From NCBI GenBank assembly GCA_002307175.1, contig DBTS01000131.1:1-10874 (forward strand): DNA of 10,874 nucleotides, read 5' to 3'. Below the pieces are notes generated by a model, which was not told the origin of the DNA, searched no databases, and saw nothing but the letters and a program-made list of their open reading frames with translations. Below are positions 1-5,946 of this stretch, in pieces. How positions within the stretch are numbered: position 1 is the first letter of the stretch; the number at the start of each line of letters is the position of its first letter. This DNA is from Rhodocyclaceae bacterium UBA1310 (GTDB taxonomy: Bacteria; Pseudomonadota; Gammaproteobacteria; Burkholderiales; Rhodocyclaceae). A program made the translations under genes and the position numbers.

Positions 1-116
1 TAGGGCTGCTTGCCAGCCACACCTACAAGCATCGGCAGGGACTCTCCAAGCCACGACCACCAGGGAGAAAACCTCACAAGCACATGACCCAGAAACCTTG
101 CTGAAATGACTAGTGC
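1..116. other. Left-edge stretch with no assignable gene
   Basis: No start-to-stop gene is supported here. Two plus-strand frames are open from the left edge and stop at 102-104 and 107-109. The minus-strand frame that continues past the stop of the truncated transposase at 117 is open to the edge. None of the three translations resembles a family I recognise, and in particular none looks like the missing C-terminus of that transposase. The stretch is probably the far side of a deletion or insertion junction. An upstream gene ending on the plus strand at about 109 cannot be excluded. Confidence 0.4.
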
Positions 117-503
117 TTAACTTGGGTGGATTGGGTTGCGCACCACGTAACGGGCAAGCTCCAGCAGATGGGCTTCCTTCTGCACCAGTACCGCCTTGAA
201 ACGCCCCTGAAACAGATGCCCTACAACGCCGTGCAGGCGATTGAAGTTCTGTGGGTACTGACCATTGAGGTGCCGCATGCCGACAGACAGATTACCGTCT
301 GGCGTTTCCATCACCAGATGGTAGTGATTGCTCATCAGGCAATAGGCATGCACCACCCAGTTGAAACGCTTGCAGACGATTCCCAATACCTCCAGCCAGT
401 TCAGGCGGTCATCGTCATCAAGATAGATATCTTCGCGCCGATCCCCATGTGAAGTGACGTGATACAGCGCCCCAGAAAACTCGATCCGCAATGGTCTGGT
501 CAT
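117..503 (-). CDS. REP-associated tyrosine transposase (RAYT, IS200/Y1-like), C-terminally truncated
   Basis: This 128-residue protein matches the N-terminal two thirds of the Y1 HUH single-strand transposases that mobilise REP sequences. It opens with the typical MTRPLRIEF-GALYHVTSHGDRRE segment. It carries the HUH metal-binding pair in SNHYHLV (H60, H62), then VGHLFQGRFKA at about 94-104. The catalytic tyrosine would be Y119 in LARYVVRNP. After NP, relatives continue with NPVRAGMV-like sequence and a further basic region. Here five unrelated residues follow and a stop. The chemistry would be single-strand nicking through a 5'-phosphotyrosine at REP hairpins. HUH and Tyr are present but the C-terminal helix and tail are lost, so it is probably inactive, a remnant. 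The start is ATG at 501-503. Family assignment is firm; activity is doubtful. Confidence 0.85.
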   Translation of the reverse strand: MTRPLRIEFSGALYHVTSHGDRREDIYLDDDDRLNWLEVLGIVCKRFNWVVHAYCLMSNHYHLVMETPDGNLSVGMRHLNGQYPQNFNRLHGVVGHLFQGRFKAVLVQKEAHLLELARYVVRNPIHPS

Positions 504-529
504 GCGGCAAGGATATCACTTCCCATAAA

Positions 530-555
530 AATGTTGGAATGTTGGACCTGACCCC
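530..555. repeat. RAYT-proximal tandem AATGTTGG repeat plus GACCTGACCCC motif
   Basis: The octamer AATGTTGG occurs twice back to back at 530-537 and 538-545. It runs into GACCTGACCCC at 545-555, directly upstream of the transposase start on the minus strand. From general knowledge, RAYT genes are usually flanked by the short repeats they process, often with a GGGGTCAGGTC-type core, so this is a candidate cognate element. Only one copy is seen in the window and no clear REP hairpin forms, so the assignment is tentative. Confidence 0.35.
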
Positions 556-724
556 AATCTTCGGACATTTGCTTCGTTGAGATATAACGGCATCCAGCCC
601 TCTTGCGGGAATAATTGAGTGTCGCGATCACTCTATACCTGCACCATAGACAATGCCTTTCCCATCCGGAGATTGAGCTGCAACGTGGTCCGTTTATCCA
701 ATAAAAATAGAGGAAAGAGATTTC
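556..724. other. Intergenic stretch without a recognised gene
   Basis: This lies between the transposase remnant and the 3' end of the first LysR gene. A short plus-strand frame at 619-825 overlaps the LysR gene and has no family character. An imperfect palindrome built on GAGTG...CACTC surrounds TCGCGA near 618-634. Minus-strand transcripts leaving the LysR gene enter a pyrimidine-rich tract complementary to about 703-724, with no clear stem ahead of it, so no terminator is called. Confidence 0.4.
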
Positions 725-1627
725 CTACGACTCAAGCGTCGTTGCCTTCTTTGCTTCGTCTAGTATCCATTGAGCAAACGCTTGTAGTGGCTCCGCGCTT
801 AATCCGATCGACTCCGGGAGGATGAGACAGAAGGTTTTGGAGATGGTTTTTCCCTCTGGCCACGGAGCGACCAGCTTTCCTAGCGCAAGTTCGGTTTCAA
901 CGTAGAGGCGTGGTACTAGTGCTACTCCGAGGCCAGCTAATGCGGCTTCTATCAACATTGCATGAAGATCGTAGCGTGCACCAATTGCAGGATTGGTCAG
1001 CGGGATTCCAATTTCCTCGGAGTAGTGTTGCCAAGCCTCAGGGTTTTGTCGCCGGTGCAGGCGCGGTAAGTCGTCTAGTGCGGTTGTCCCTTTGCCTTCT
1101 GTCAGGAGCTTAGGATGACAAACCGGAACCAGCACTTCATGCAACAGGCGATGCATCCGCATTCCTGTCCAGGCCGGATGCTCGAAATGGATGGCAGCAT
1201 CGAATCCACTTCCAGCCAGGACGAAAGGGTCCATGCACTCGGCAAGATGCACAGTGATGTTCGGATGCTTCTCCCGGAATCGGAATAAGCGAGGAATGAG
1301 CCATCGCATCGCGAAAGTCGGGATGGTGGCAATGTCCAGGCTCGCGCCATCGTTCGGCTGCCCCATCAAGTACTGACTGTCCCGATCCAGGCGGTCAAGC
1401 GATTCGCGAACCTGGGCCGCGTAGCGTTCCCCGTTGGGCAGGAGCCTGACACGATTCCCGACCCGCTCAAACAGCGTGACCCCGAGGAAGGCTTCCAGTC
1501 GGCCAATCTGGCGGCTGATGGCGCCTTCGGTCAGAGATAGTTCCTCGGCCGCGCGCGCGAAGCTGCCGTGGCGGGCGGCCGCTTCGAATGCCATCAGTGC
1601 CATGCTACTGGGGATCTTCCTGCGCAT
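725..1627 (-). CDS. LysR-family transcriptional regulator, GcvA-like subgroup
   Basis: At 300 residues this is a full-length LysR protein. The N-terminal winged helix-turn-helix spans about residues 6-65, with MALMAFEAAARHGSFARAAEELSL followed by the recognition helix TEGAISRQIGRLE and LGVTLFERVGNRVRLLPNGERYA. Opening residues of the RRKIPSSMALMAFEAAARHGSF type are characteristic of the GcvA/AmpR-like branch. The effector-binding domain covers about 92-300, including IATIPTFAMRWLIPRL, DAAIHFEHPAW and the C-terminal LGVALVPRLYVE. It is transcribed away from the three-gene operon starting at 1787, with about 160 bases between the starts. By the usual LysR arrangement it probably controls that operon and itself. 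The ligand cannot be read from sequence; the operon suggests an organic acid or lactone intermediate. Confidence 0.93.
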   Translation of the reverse strand: MRRKIPSSMALMAFEAAARHGSFARAAEELSLTEGAISRQIGRLEAFLGVTLFERVGNRVRLLPNGERYAAQVRESLDRLDRDSQYLMGQPNDGASLDIATIPTFAMRWLIPRLFRFREKHPNITVHLAECMDPFVLAGSGFDAAIHFEHPAWTGMRMHRLLHEVLVPVCHPKLLTEGKGTTALDDLPRLHRRQNPEAWQHYSEEIGIPLTNPAIGARYDLHAMLIEAALAGLGVALVPRLYVETELALGKLVAPWPEGKTISKTFCLILPESIGLSAEPLQAFAQWILDEAKKATTLES

Positions 1628-1728
1628 TGGTCGTTCCTCGTCAAGAGCTAGACATCCAGCTTACCTTGATTTTTTGTCATCGAAGCATACCGAAAAATCG
1701 TTTTATACGCCGAGATCACGGCCATACC

Positions 1729-1782
1729 ATGATGAAACTTCAACAAGGAGGGCCGGCGCACAAAGCGCCCGGTCACAAGTGA
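1729..1782 (+). other. Possible 17-codon leader ORF ending 4 bases before the next start
   Basis: Tandem ATGs at 1729 and 1732 open a 17-codon frame, MMKLQQGGPAHKAPGHK, ending in TGA at 1780-1782. The following gene starts at ATG 1787. The reading frame contains the strong Shine-Dalgarno-like AAGGAGGG (1745-1752). Its own upstream ribosome site is weak. It may be a leader peptide coupled to the downstream gene, or simply an open frame by chance; its small size does not allow a decision. Confidence 0.25.
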
Positions 1783-1786
1783 TCTG
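1745..1786 (+). promoter_or_regulatory. Strong Shine-Dalgarno separated from its start codon by a GC hairpin
   Basis: AAGGAGGG at 1745-1752 is the best ribosome-binding match in the area, but no ATG, GTG or TTG follows at normal spacing. Directly after it, CCGGCGC (1753-1759) can pair with GCGCC-C-GG (1765-1772, one bulged C) around the loop ACAAA. With the hairpin folded, 14 bases remain between the SD and ATG 1787. The 1787 frame has no alternative ATG, GTG or TTG start between an in-frame stop at 1733-1735 and 1787. The immediate upstream sequence of 1787 is otherwise a poor SD. Confidence 0.4.
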
Positions 1787-2338
1787 ATGATCTATACCGT
1801 CGAATGCAGCTTTGCTGATCCAGCCAGCGAAGCAGAGTGGAATGATTTCTATAGTCTGGAAAAACTGCCTGCGCTCATTTCAGTGGGTGGGTTCCATACT
1901 TCTCAGCGCTTCAAGGCCTTGAGCGCCGACTGCCCCGTCTACCTCGCTATTCATTCAATCGACAATCTCGATATTCTTCAAGGAGATGAATATCGTCAAA
2001 AAGGCGGCGGCAATTTTGCTCGCTGGCAGCAGCACATCACTGATTGGCACCGCAATCTTTATATCGGTATTGATCGTGCCCCTGCTATCGGTGAAGACGA
2101 ACATCTGGTTTTGAGTGCAATCGGCCCCGAACCGCTCATCGAGATGGGCCTCACGCCTTATCAGATGCGTGCAGTCGCACTGGAAAAGTCCCCTGAAAAT
2201 TGGTGGCTAGCGAAGCGGAGGTGCTCCATTGATCCAGGCTTGGCGCATCCTCCGAAGGGCGTTCATCTCTATGCGCCGATAACAGCGCAATTGACGAGTG
2301 GCAGCGACATATCCCCCAAGCGTTACGGTAGAACTTAA
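1787..2338 (+). CDS. Unknown-function protein with dimeric alpha/beta-barrel (DUF4286/EthD-like) character
   Basis: First gene of the three-gene operon, 183 residues, no signal peptide or membrane segment. The N-terminal half reads like a small ferredoxin-like alpha/beta-barrel monomer: MIYTVECSF, then EWNDFYSLEKLPALISVGGF (about 17-36), QRFKAL and YLAIHSIDN. These are the usual strand, acidic-aromatic helix, GF turn and strand of the DUF4286/EthD-type families. A second conserved-looking block is GGGNFARWQQHITDWHRNLY (73-92). The C-terminal part (about 105-183) may form a second strand-rich half ending in VHLYAPITAQ. Relatives I recall are annotated only as hypothetical. Members of the fold include small isomerases and decarboxylases acting on lactones or quinones, and an enzymatic role next to a tautomerase and an MBL hydrolase would fit, but is inference. 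Its stop abuts the next ATG with no gap. Confidence 0.75.
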   Translation: MIYTVECSFADPASEAEWNDFYSLEKLPALISVGGFHTSQRFKALSADCPVYLAIHSIDNLDILQGDEYRQKGGGNFARWQQHITDWHRNLYIGIDRAPAIGEDEHLVLSAIGPEPLIEMGLTPYQMRAVALEKSPENWWLAKRRCSIDPGLAHPPKGVHLYAPITAQLTSGSDISPKRYGRT

Positions 2339-2665
2339 ATGCCCAACGTCACGATTTATATCCCGGCGGAAAAGATGCCACCAGAGGGAAGTCTTTCAGA
2401 ACTTACCGATCAATGCACCCATCTTTGCACCATGATTCTGAATGCGGCACTGGATAACGTGCACATCATCTATGTTGCCGTTCGTCATGGTCGAGGTCAT
2501 CCGGCATTTGCGGAAATCAAATACCGCCTTGAGCCGTTCAGGACCAAAGCTGTCATGGATTCGTTTATGGAAAGACTGGATGAAATCATAAAGCGAAATA
2601 CGGGCCTTACCGCACGCATTCGTTGCTTTGGCTATGCGGCGCTTGCTATTCATGCGCGTAACTGA
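2339..2665 (+). CDS. Tautomerase-superfamily-like protein with N-terminal proline
   Basis: This 108-residue protein begins MPNVTIYIP. Removal of Met would expose Pro-1, the general acid/base of 4-oxalocrotonate tautomerase, CHMI and MIF-type enzymes. Two beta-alpha-beta-like units are apparent: strand 2-9, helix about 18-38, strand VHIIYVAV (41-48); then strand FAEIKYRLE (57-65), helix about 70-88 and strand ARIRCFGYA (92-100). The length fits a MIF/CHMI/cis-CaaD-size monomer rather than the 62-residue 4-OT. Candidate polar partners are R49, R52, R63 and R68. The likely reaction is an enol-keto or double-bond shift on a 2-oxo acid, though substrate cannot be inferred. Its ATG directly follows the previous TAA and has no convincing SD, implying translational coupling. 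The family call is by pattern, and a divergent small alpha/beta protein is possible. Confidence 0.7.
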   Translation: MPNVTIYIPAEKMPPEGSLSELTDQCTHLCTMILNAALDNVHIIYVAVRHGRGHPAFAEIKYRLEPFRTKAVMDSFMERLDEIIKRNTGLTARIRCFGYAALAIHARN

Positions 2666-2686
2666 TTACTTGCCAGGAATACAGCA

Positions 2687-3535
2687 ATGAACAACATGAA
2701 ATTTCCAAGCCAGCAGATTGGAGAGTTTTCGATCACGGCTATCAGTGATGGATACCTTTCCGCGAGTCTGGATTTGCTCTCCAATATCGATCCAATGGAT
2801 GCGTCAAAACTGCAGCAAAACGCAGGGGTGAACGATCCATCTTCTATTCATATCAATTGTTACCTGGTTCGTGGCCGTGGCCGTACGATCTTGATTGATG
2901 CGGGCGCGGGGGGATTCAAGGAATGGGGCGGCAAGCTGAAAGTGAATCTTGCACTTGCTGGCGTGCAACCCTCCGACATTGACACGATTCTTCTGACCCA
3001 TGCGCACCCCGATCATGTCGGGGGGCTGCTCGATTCGTCAGGGGAAGCAGCCTTTCCCGATGCAGAGTTAGTGACCCACCAGCATGAGGTTTCTTTTTGG
3101 GAGGACGATAGCAATCTCAGCCGAGCGAGTGAGCGCGCTCGCGGAAACTTTCTGATCGCTCGAAAGGTGTTCGAGAAGTATCGGGAGAAGATGCGCACGT
3201 TTACTGATAACGAAGTTCTCCCTGGCATCAGTGCGATGCCCCTTCTGGGGCATACCGCAGGGCATTCCGGTTATCGCCTCGAATCCGATGATCATAGTCT
3301 GCTGATTTGGGGGGATATCGTTCATTTTCCCCAAATCCAGATTACTCGCCCTGACGTATCCATTGCATTCGACCAAGATCCGCTTCTTTCCGCCGACACG
3401 CGATCCAAACTATTGGATATTGTCAGCTCAGACAAGACTCTTATCGCTGGCATGCACCTTGGCGAACTTGGTTTTGCACATATCGTGCGGACAGGTAAGA
3501 CCTACAAGATCTCTTACGTGACACGCAGGTGCTGA
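2687..3535 (+). CDS. Metallo-beta-lactamase-fold metallohydrolase
   Basis: A 282-residue cytosolic MBL-fold enzyme. The dinuclear metal site is complete: H105, H107, D109 and H110 in THAHPDHVGG, H189 in LLGHTAGHSGY, D210 in LIWGDIVH and H257 in GMHLGE. Early strands NCYLVRGRGRTILIDAGAG (57-75) are typical. No leader peptide is present, so it is not a periplasmic beta-lactamase. The closest character is the large AHL-lactonase/quorum-quenching-like and other lactone, ester or thioester hydrolase group. In this operon a lactonase or ring-opening role next to a tautomerase is the economical guess. The start ATG 2687 is preceded by AGGA at 2675-2678, eight bases away; an internal ATG at 2696 is a possible alternative. 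It sits 21 bases after the tautomerase gene and ends the operon. Confidence 0.92.
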   Translation: MNNMKFPSQQIGEFSITAISDGYLSASLDLLSNIDPMDASKLQQNAGVNDPSSIHINCYLVRGRGRTILIDAGAGGFKEWGGKLKVNLALAGVQPSDIDTILLTHAHPDHVGGLLDSSGEAAFPDAELVTHQHEVSFWEDDSNLSRASERARGNFLIARKVFEKYREKMRTFTDNEVLPGISAMPLLGHTAGHSGYRLESDDHSLLIWGDIVHFPQIQITRPDVSIAFDQDPLLSADTRSKLLDIVSSDKTLIAGMHLGELGFAHIVRTGKTYKISYVTRRC

Positions 3536-3619
3536 CAGAGGCTACCCAGCCTGTGCGCTGTGATACCCACTTTCTGCTTTGTACGATCTGAATGACATGC
3601 GGGATGAAGATCGGCAATC

Positions 3620-3646
3620 CTCCCTGAACGTGGAGTGATTCAGGAG
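3620..3646 (+). terminator. Probable terminator hairpin after the MBL operon
   Basis: CTCC-C-TGAA (3620-3628) pairs with TTCAGGAG (3639-3646) as an 8-bp stem with one bulged C and a 10-base loop. It is followed by TAGAATTTTCT, a short T-rich run. It lies about 85 bases after the MBL stop and before the opposing LysR gene. The T tract is imperfect, so termination strength is uncertain. Confidence 0.4.
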
Positions 3647-3683
3647 TAGAATTTTCTCGCAACGAACCGCAAGGAAATTTTAC

Positions 3684-3770
3684 ATGAATACCTCACGTTA
3701 CCTAGACAGCCAGCCACAACACAGAGGTCATGCCATGCAAGCAAACTTCCAGAACCATTCAAAAAAATAG
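3684..3770 (+). CDS. Possible 28-residue small ORF with a good ribosome site
   Basis: ATG 3684 to TAG 3768-3770 encodes 28 mostly polar residues (begins MNTSRYLDSQ, ends NHSKK). AAGGA at 3671-3675 is eight bases upstream, a normal spacing. No family is recognisable and there is no signal peptide or membrane helix. The stretch between two unrelated transcription units could be the remnant N-terminus of a lost gene, a small peptide or a chance frame. It is included only because the start signal is good. Confidence 0.2.
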   Translation: MNTSRYLDSQPQHRGHAMQANFQNHSKK

Positions 3771-3813
3771 CCAAATGTCATTGCAGCGCGCCGGCCTTTC
3801 ACGTTTCGATACG

Positions 3814-4770
3814 CTATGAAACGGTAGCATCCTGGGCGTCTGATATAACGGAAAGCATTCCGGGCGCAGCAAGATGGATGTCGTTGAGGCTCACTATCTC
3901 CTTCAACAGCTGCATGACCGTCTTGCAGGCATGGGTAAGTTCGCCATGGCGCGACATGGCCAGTGCAATATGCCTATGAATGACCGGATTGATCACCTGG
4001 GTTGCCTGCAACGGGGCTACTTTCGTCGCAGCAGATATCGCATAAGGCCCTAGCAGAGCATACATGCCACCTGCTGCAACGATGTGGGTTTGCAGAGAAA
4101 GAGAGTTCGCCTCAAGTGCTACATTTATTGAAATGCTATGTTCATATGCCATTTGATCGAGCATGTTACGCCAACTGCTTGGACGGCAAAACAGTACAAA
4201 CGGCAGGTTGTGGAGCGAGGCAAAGGGGATTGTAGGCTGAGCCGTCAGCGTATCGCCGACAGCACCGACTAGATAGGTTGGTGTCCGGACGAGATAGGTA
4301 TCCCCATTGCGCGCGACTGGGCTACTGCGATAGAGGATGGCGAGGTCGACGCTACCGTCTTCGAGCCAGGTCTCAAGTTGCGCACCCTGCCCCTCGCGCA
4401 CGGATATCTGAACTAACGGATATCTTTCACGAAGCCTGTAGTAAAGCGTTGTAACCAGCGGATGCTCAATGGAAGGCAGGCAGCCGATGCGTACAGTGCC
4501 AATAGGCGTTCCCGCCGAAGTATGGATGTCATTGACAAGCTGATCCGTGCAGGCAAGCCAAGCACGCACCTTTGGGGCGATGCGCAAACCCAATTCGGTC
4601 AGCACGACCCCACGCCCCGTGCGCTGAAATAGGCGCCCTCCGCACTCCTGCTCTAGCTCACCGATCAGACGACTGATGTGGGGCTGACTGGTGCCGTGGG
4701 CAGCCGCGACCTTGCTAAGGCTTCCTCTTTCCACTGCATCAATGAAGATTTTCCAGGCCGCGTGGTTCAT
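3814..4770 (-). CDS. LysR-family transcriptional regulator divergent from the DHDPS-like gene
   Basis: A LysR regulator of 318 residues from the preferred start (325 from the upstream ATG at 4791). The HTH spans about residues 1-60: AWKIFIDAVERGSLSKVAAA, recognition helix TSQPHISRLIGELE, then GGRLFQRTGRGVVLTELG. The ligand domain begins near GTVRIGCLP and includes EGQGAQLETWLEDGSVDLAILY and AAGGMYALLGPYA. The internal start MNHAAWKIF at 4770 is preferred. It has AGAGA about six bases upstream, LysR proteins normally begin a few residues before the first helix, and the upstream ATG (4789-4791) lies inside a perfect palindrome (4790-4804) that looks like the regulator's operator. The protein probably autoregulates and activates the divergent gene at 4980. 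Its inducer is unknown. The coding end overlaps a 6-bp inverted repeat CGTTTC/GAAACG (3802-3823). Confidence 0.92.
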   Translation of the reverse strand: MNHAAWKIFIDAVERGSLSKVAAAHGTSQPHISRLIGELEQECGGRLFQRTGRGVVLTELGLRIAPKVRAWLACTDQLVNDIHTSAGTPIGTVRIGCLPSIEHPLVTTLYYRLRERYPLVQISVREGQGAQLETWLEDGSVDLAILYRSSPVARNGDTYLVRTPTYLVGAVGDTLTAQPTIPFASLHNLPFVLFCRPSSWRNMLDQMAYEHSISINVALEANSLSLQTHIVAAGGMYALLGPYAISAATKVAPLQATQVINPVIHRHIALAMSRHGELTHACKTVMQLLKEIVSLNDIHLAAPGMLSVISDAQDATVS

Positions 4771-4789
4771 AAATTTCTCTAATCGACAC

Positions 4790-4804
4790 ATACTAATTTA
4801 GTAT
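4790..4804. promoter_or_regulatory. LysR operator candidate: perfect palindrome ATAC-N7-GTAT
   Basis: The 15-base sequence ATACTAATTTAGTAT is a perfect inverted repeat around one central T (4797). It satisfies the general LysR T-N11-A rule (T4791, A4803) and the ATAC-N7-GTAT consensus described for BenM/CatM-type regulators. It lies 20-34 bases upstream of the preferred LysR start and about 180 bases from the divergent 4980 start, where an autoregulatory recognition site is normally found. Binding by the neighbouring LysR is inference. Confidence 0.7.
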
Positions 4805-4838
4805 AGCTGAAATGTTCGTTCTGCATCTTCCGGTATGG

Positions 4839-4853
4839 CTAGGTGATTCCTAG
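4839..4853. promoter_or_regulatory. Second T-N11-A palindrome, CTAGG-N5-CCTAG
   Basis: CTAGGTGATTCCTAG is a perfect 5-bp inverted repeat with a 5-base spacer and also fits T-N11-A (T4840, A4852). Its centre is 49 bases from the centre of the ATAC-N7-GTAT site, toward the 4980 gene. LysR tetramers typically contact a high-affinity recognition site and a weaker activation site closer to the activated promoter. The spacing is plausible, though somewhat long, and the arms differ in sequence. Confidence 0.4.
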
Positions 4854-4879
4854 ACTGCAACGCATGCAAGTTTTCCAGG

Positions 4880-4950
4880 GCGTCAGATAAGACGCAGACG
4901 GGAAGCGAAGCATTCGGTTGCAGCCCCGAGGACTTTGGCAAACGTCCGGG
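4880..4950 (+). promoter_or_regulatory. Structured leader ahead of the DHDPS-like gene
   Basis: Two small stems lie between the operator region and the 4980 start. One is GCGTC (4880-4884) with GACGC (4891-4895). The other is CCC-GA-GGAC (4925-4933) with GTCC-GGG (4944-4950). Whether either is transcribed depends on the unknown transcription start. No known riboswitch is recognised. A T-less hairpin of this kind could equally be a chance structure. Confidence 0.2.
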
Positions 4951-4979
4951 CCCATTCATCTGAAATTGAAAGGATAGAC

Positions 4980-5909
4980 ATGAAGAACATCAACATTGAT
5001 CTGCGTGGTCTGAACCCCGCCCCGGTCACCCCATTTACCCGTGATGGCGCAGTCGATTTTGCCGCGATCAAGAAGCTTGGCGCCTGGTTGGCCAGCATTG
5101 ATGGAGTCAAAAGCCTGACCGTCTTGGGCCATGCGGGTGAAGGCACGTTTATGTCTCAGGACGAGCAGATGAAGGTCATCGAGGCCTTTGTCGAATCGGT
5201 CAAGGGCGAAATCCCCATTATTGCGGGGATCACGCTAGAAGGTACTGCCGTCGCGGCCGAAGAAGCCAAGCGTGCAGTCAAGGTTGGTGCATCTGCCGGT
5301 CTGTTGTATCCATCCCACGGCTGGTTGCGTTTTGGCTATCAAAAGGGCGCGCCGCAGGACAAGTACCGTCAGGTCTATGAGACCAGTGGCCTGCCACTGA
5401 TTCTGTTCCAGTATCCCGACGTCACGAAGTGCACCTACAACCTCGAAACAATGCTCGAAATCTCGGCGCAGCCTGGGGTATTCGCCATGAAAAACGGGGT
5501 GCGCAACATGCGCCGTTGGGATACGGAAATCCCTGTCATTCGCCGCGAACGACCCGATCTGCAGATTCTGAGCTGTCACGACGAGTACCTGCTGCACACC
5601 ATGTTTGACGTCGATGGTCTGCTGGTCGGCTACGGCAACATCGCACCGGAACTTCTGGTGGAACTGATCAAGGCAGGCAAGGCCCGCGACTACAAGGCTG
5701 CACGCGCAGTCCATGATCGTCTGCTTCCGGTAACCAAGGCGGTCTATCACCGTGGCTCCCACATGGAAGGAACCGTGGCACTCAAGCATGCATTGGTGGC
5801 TCGTGGCATCCTCGAACACGCGACCGTGCGTTCGCCGCTGCTGCCGCTGGCTCCTGGGGCGGATGTTGAAATCGCCAATGCACTGCGCGAGGCCGGCATC
5901 ATCAAGTAA
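4980..5909 (+). CDS. DHDPS/NAL-family class I aldolase or hydratase with a non-DapA active site
   Basis: A 309-residue TIM-barrel protein of the dihydrodipicolinate synthase/N-acetylneuraminate lyase superfamily. The Schiff-base lysine is K171 (VFAMKNG). The substrate loop GHAGEG (50-55) replaces GTTGES of DapA. The tyrosine expected in ILYNVP is phenylalanine in ILFQYP (F143, with Y145 two residues on), and DapA Arg138 aligns with V148. It is therefore unlikely to make dihydrodipicolinate; a catabolic pyruvate aldolase, hydratase-aldolase or dehydratase/decarboxylase is more likely. The start ATG 4980 has AAGGA at 4969-4973, six bases away; an in-frame TTG at 4935 would add 15 atypical residues and is rejected. 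It is divergent from a LysR gene and followed by a hairpin. Confidence 0.9.
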   Translation: MKNINIDLRGLNPAPVTPFTRDGAVDFAAIKKLGAWLASIDGVKSLTVLGHAGEGTFMSQDEQMKVIEAFVESVKGEIPIIAGITLEGTAVAAEEAKRAVKVGASAGLLYPSHGWLRFGYQKGAPQDKYRQVYETSGLPLILFQYPDVTKCTYNLETMLEISAQPGVFAMKNGVRNMRRWDTEIPVIRRERPDLQILSCHDEYLLHTMFDVDGLLVGYGNIAPELLVELIKAGKARDYKAARAVHDRLLPVTKAVYHRGSHMEGTVALKHALVARGILEHATVRSPLLPLAPGADVEIANALREAGIIK

Positions 5910-5946
5910 TACGAGTCTCCAAGCTTGGTTAAACACAGGAAAACGT

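Larger units (their letters stand above)
1628..1786. promoter_or_regulatory. Divergent control region between LysR gene and the 1787 operon
   Basis: This region must hold the promoters for both directions. An interrupted inverted repeat GATTTTT (1668-1674) and AAAAATC (1693-1699) has arm centres 25 bases apart and sits mid-region. A TTTATA (1702-1707) could be a -10 for the rightward operon, but no well-spaced -35 is visible, as is common for activator-dependent promoters. No textbook T-N11-A palindrome was found, so the operator position is uncertain. The downstream part carries an unusual translation leader, described separately. Confidence 0.4.

Noticed and set aside
126..452. 108-codon plus-strand open frame
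   Set aside because: Antisense shadow of the RAYT transposase, whose motifs are clear on the minus strand.
1434..1787. 117-codon plus-strand open frame running to the start of the operon
   Set aside because: Mostly antisense to the HTH part of the first LysR gene, low-complexity Ser/Arg/Ala composition, no motif.
2687..3535. Annotation as an antibiotic-resistance beta-lactamase
   Set aside because: No signal peptide, and it sits in an operon with a tautomerase. The HxHxDH site is shared by many unrelated hydrolases.
3802..3823. CGTTTC/GAAACG inverted repeat as the LysR terminator
   Set aside because: It overlaps the stop codon, has only 6 bp and no T run on the minus strand, so it is not called a terminator.
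4980..5909. Annotation as lysine-biosynthetic DapA
   Set aside because: The catalytic tyrosine, Thr-Thr pair and substrate arginine positions are changed, and the context is catabolic with a divergent LysR regulator.
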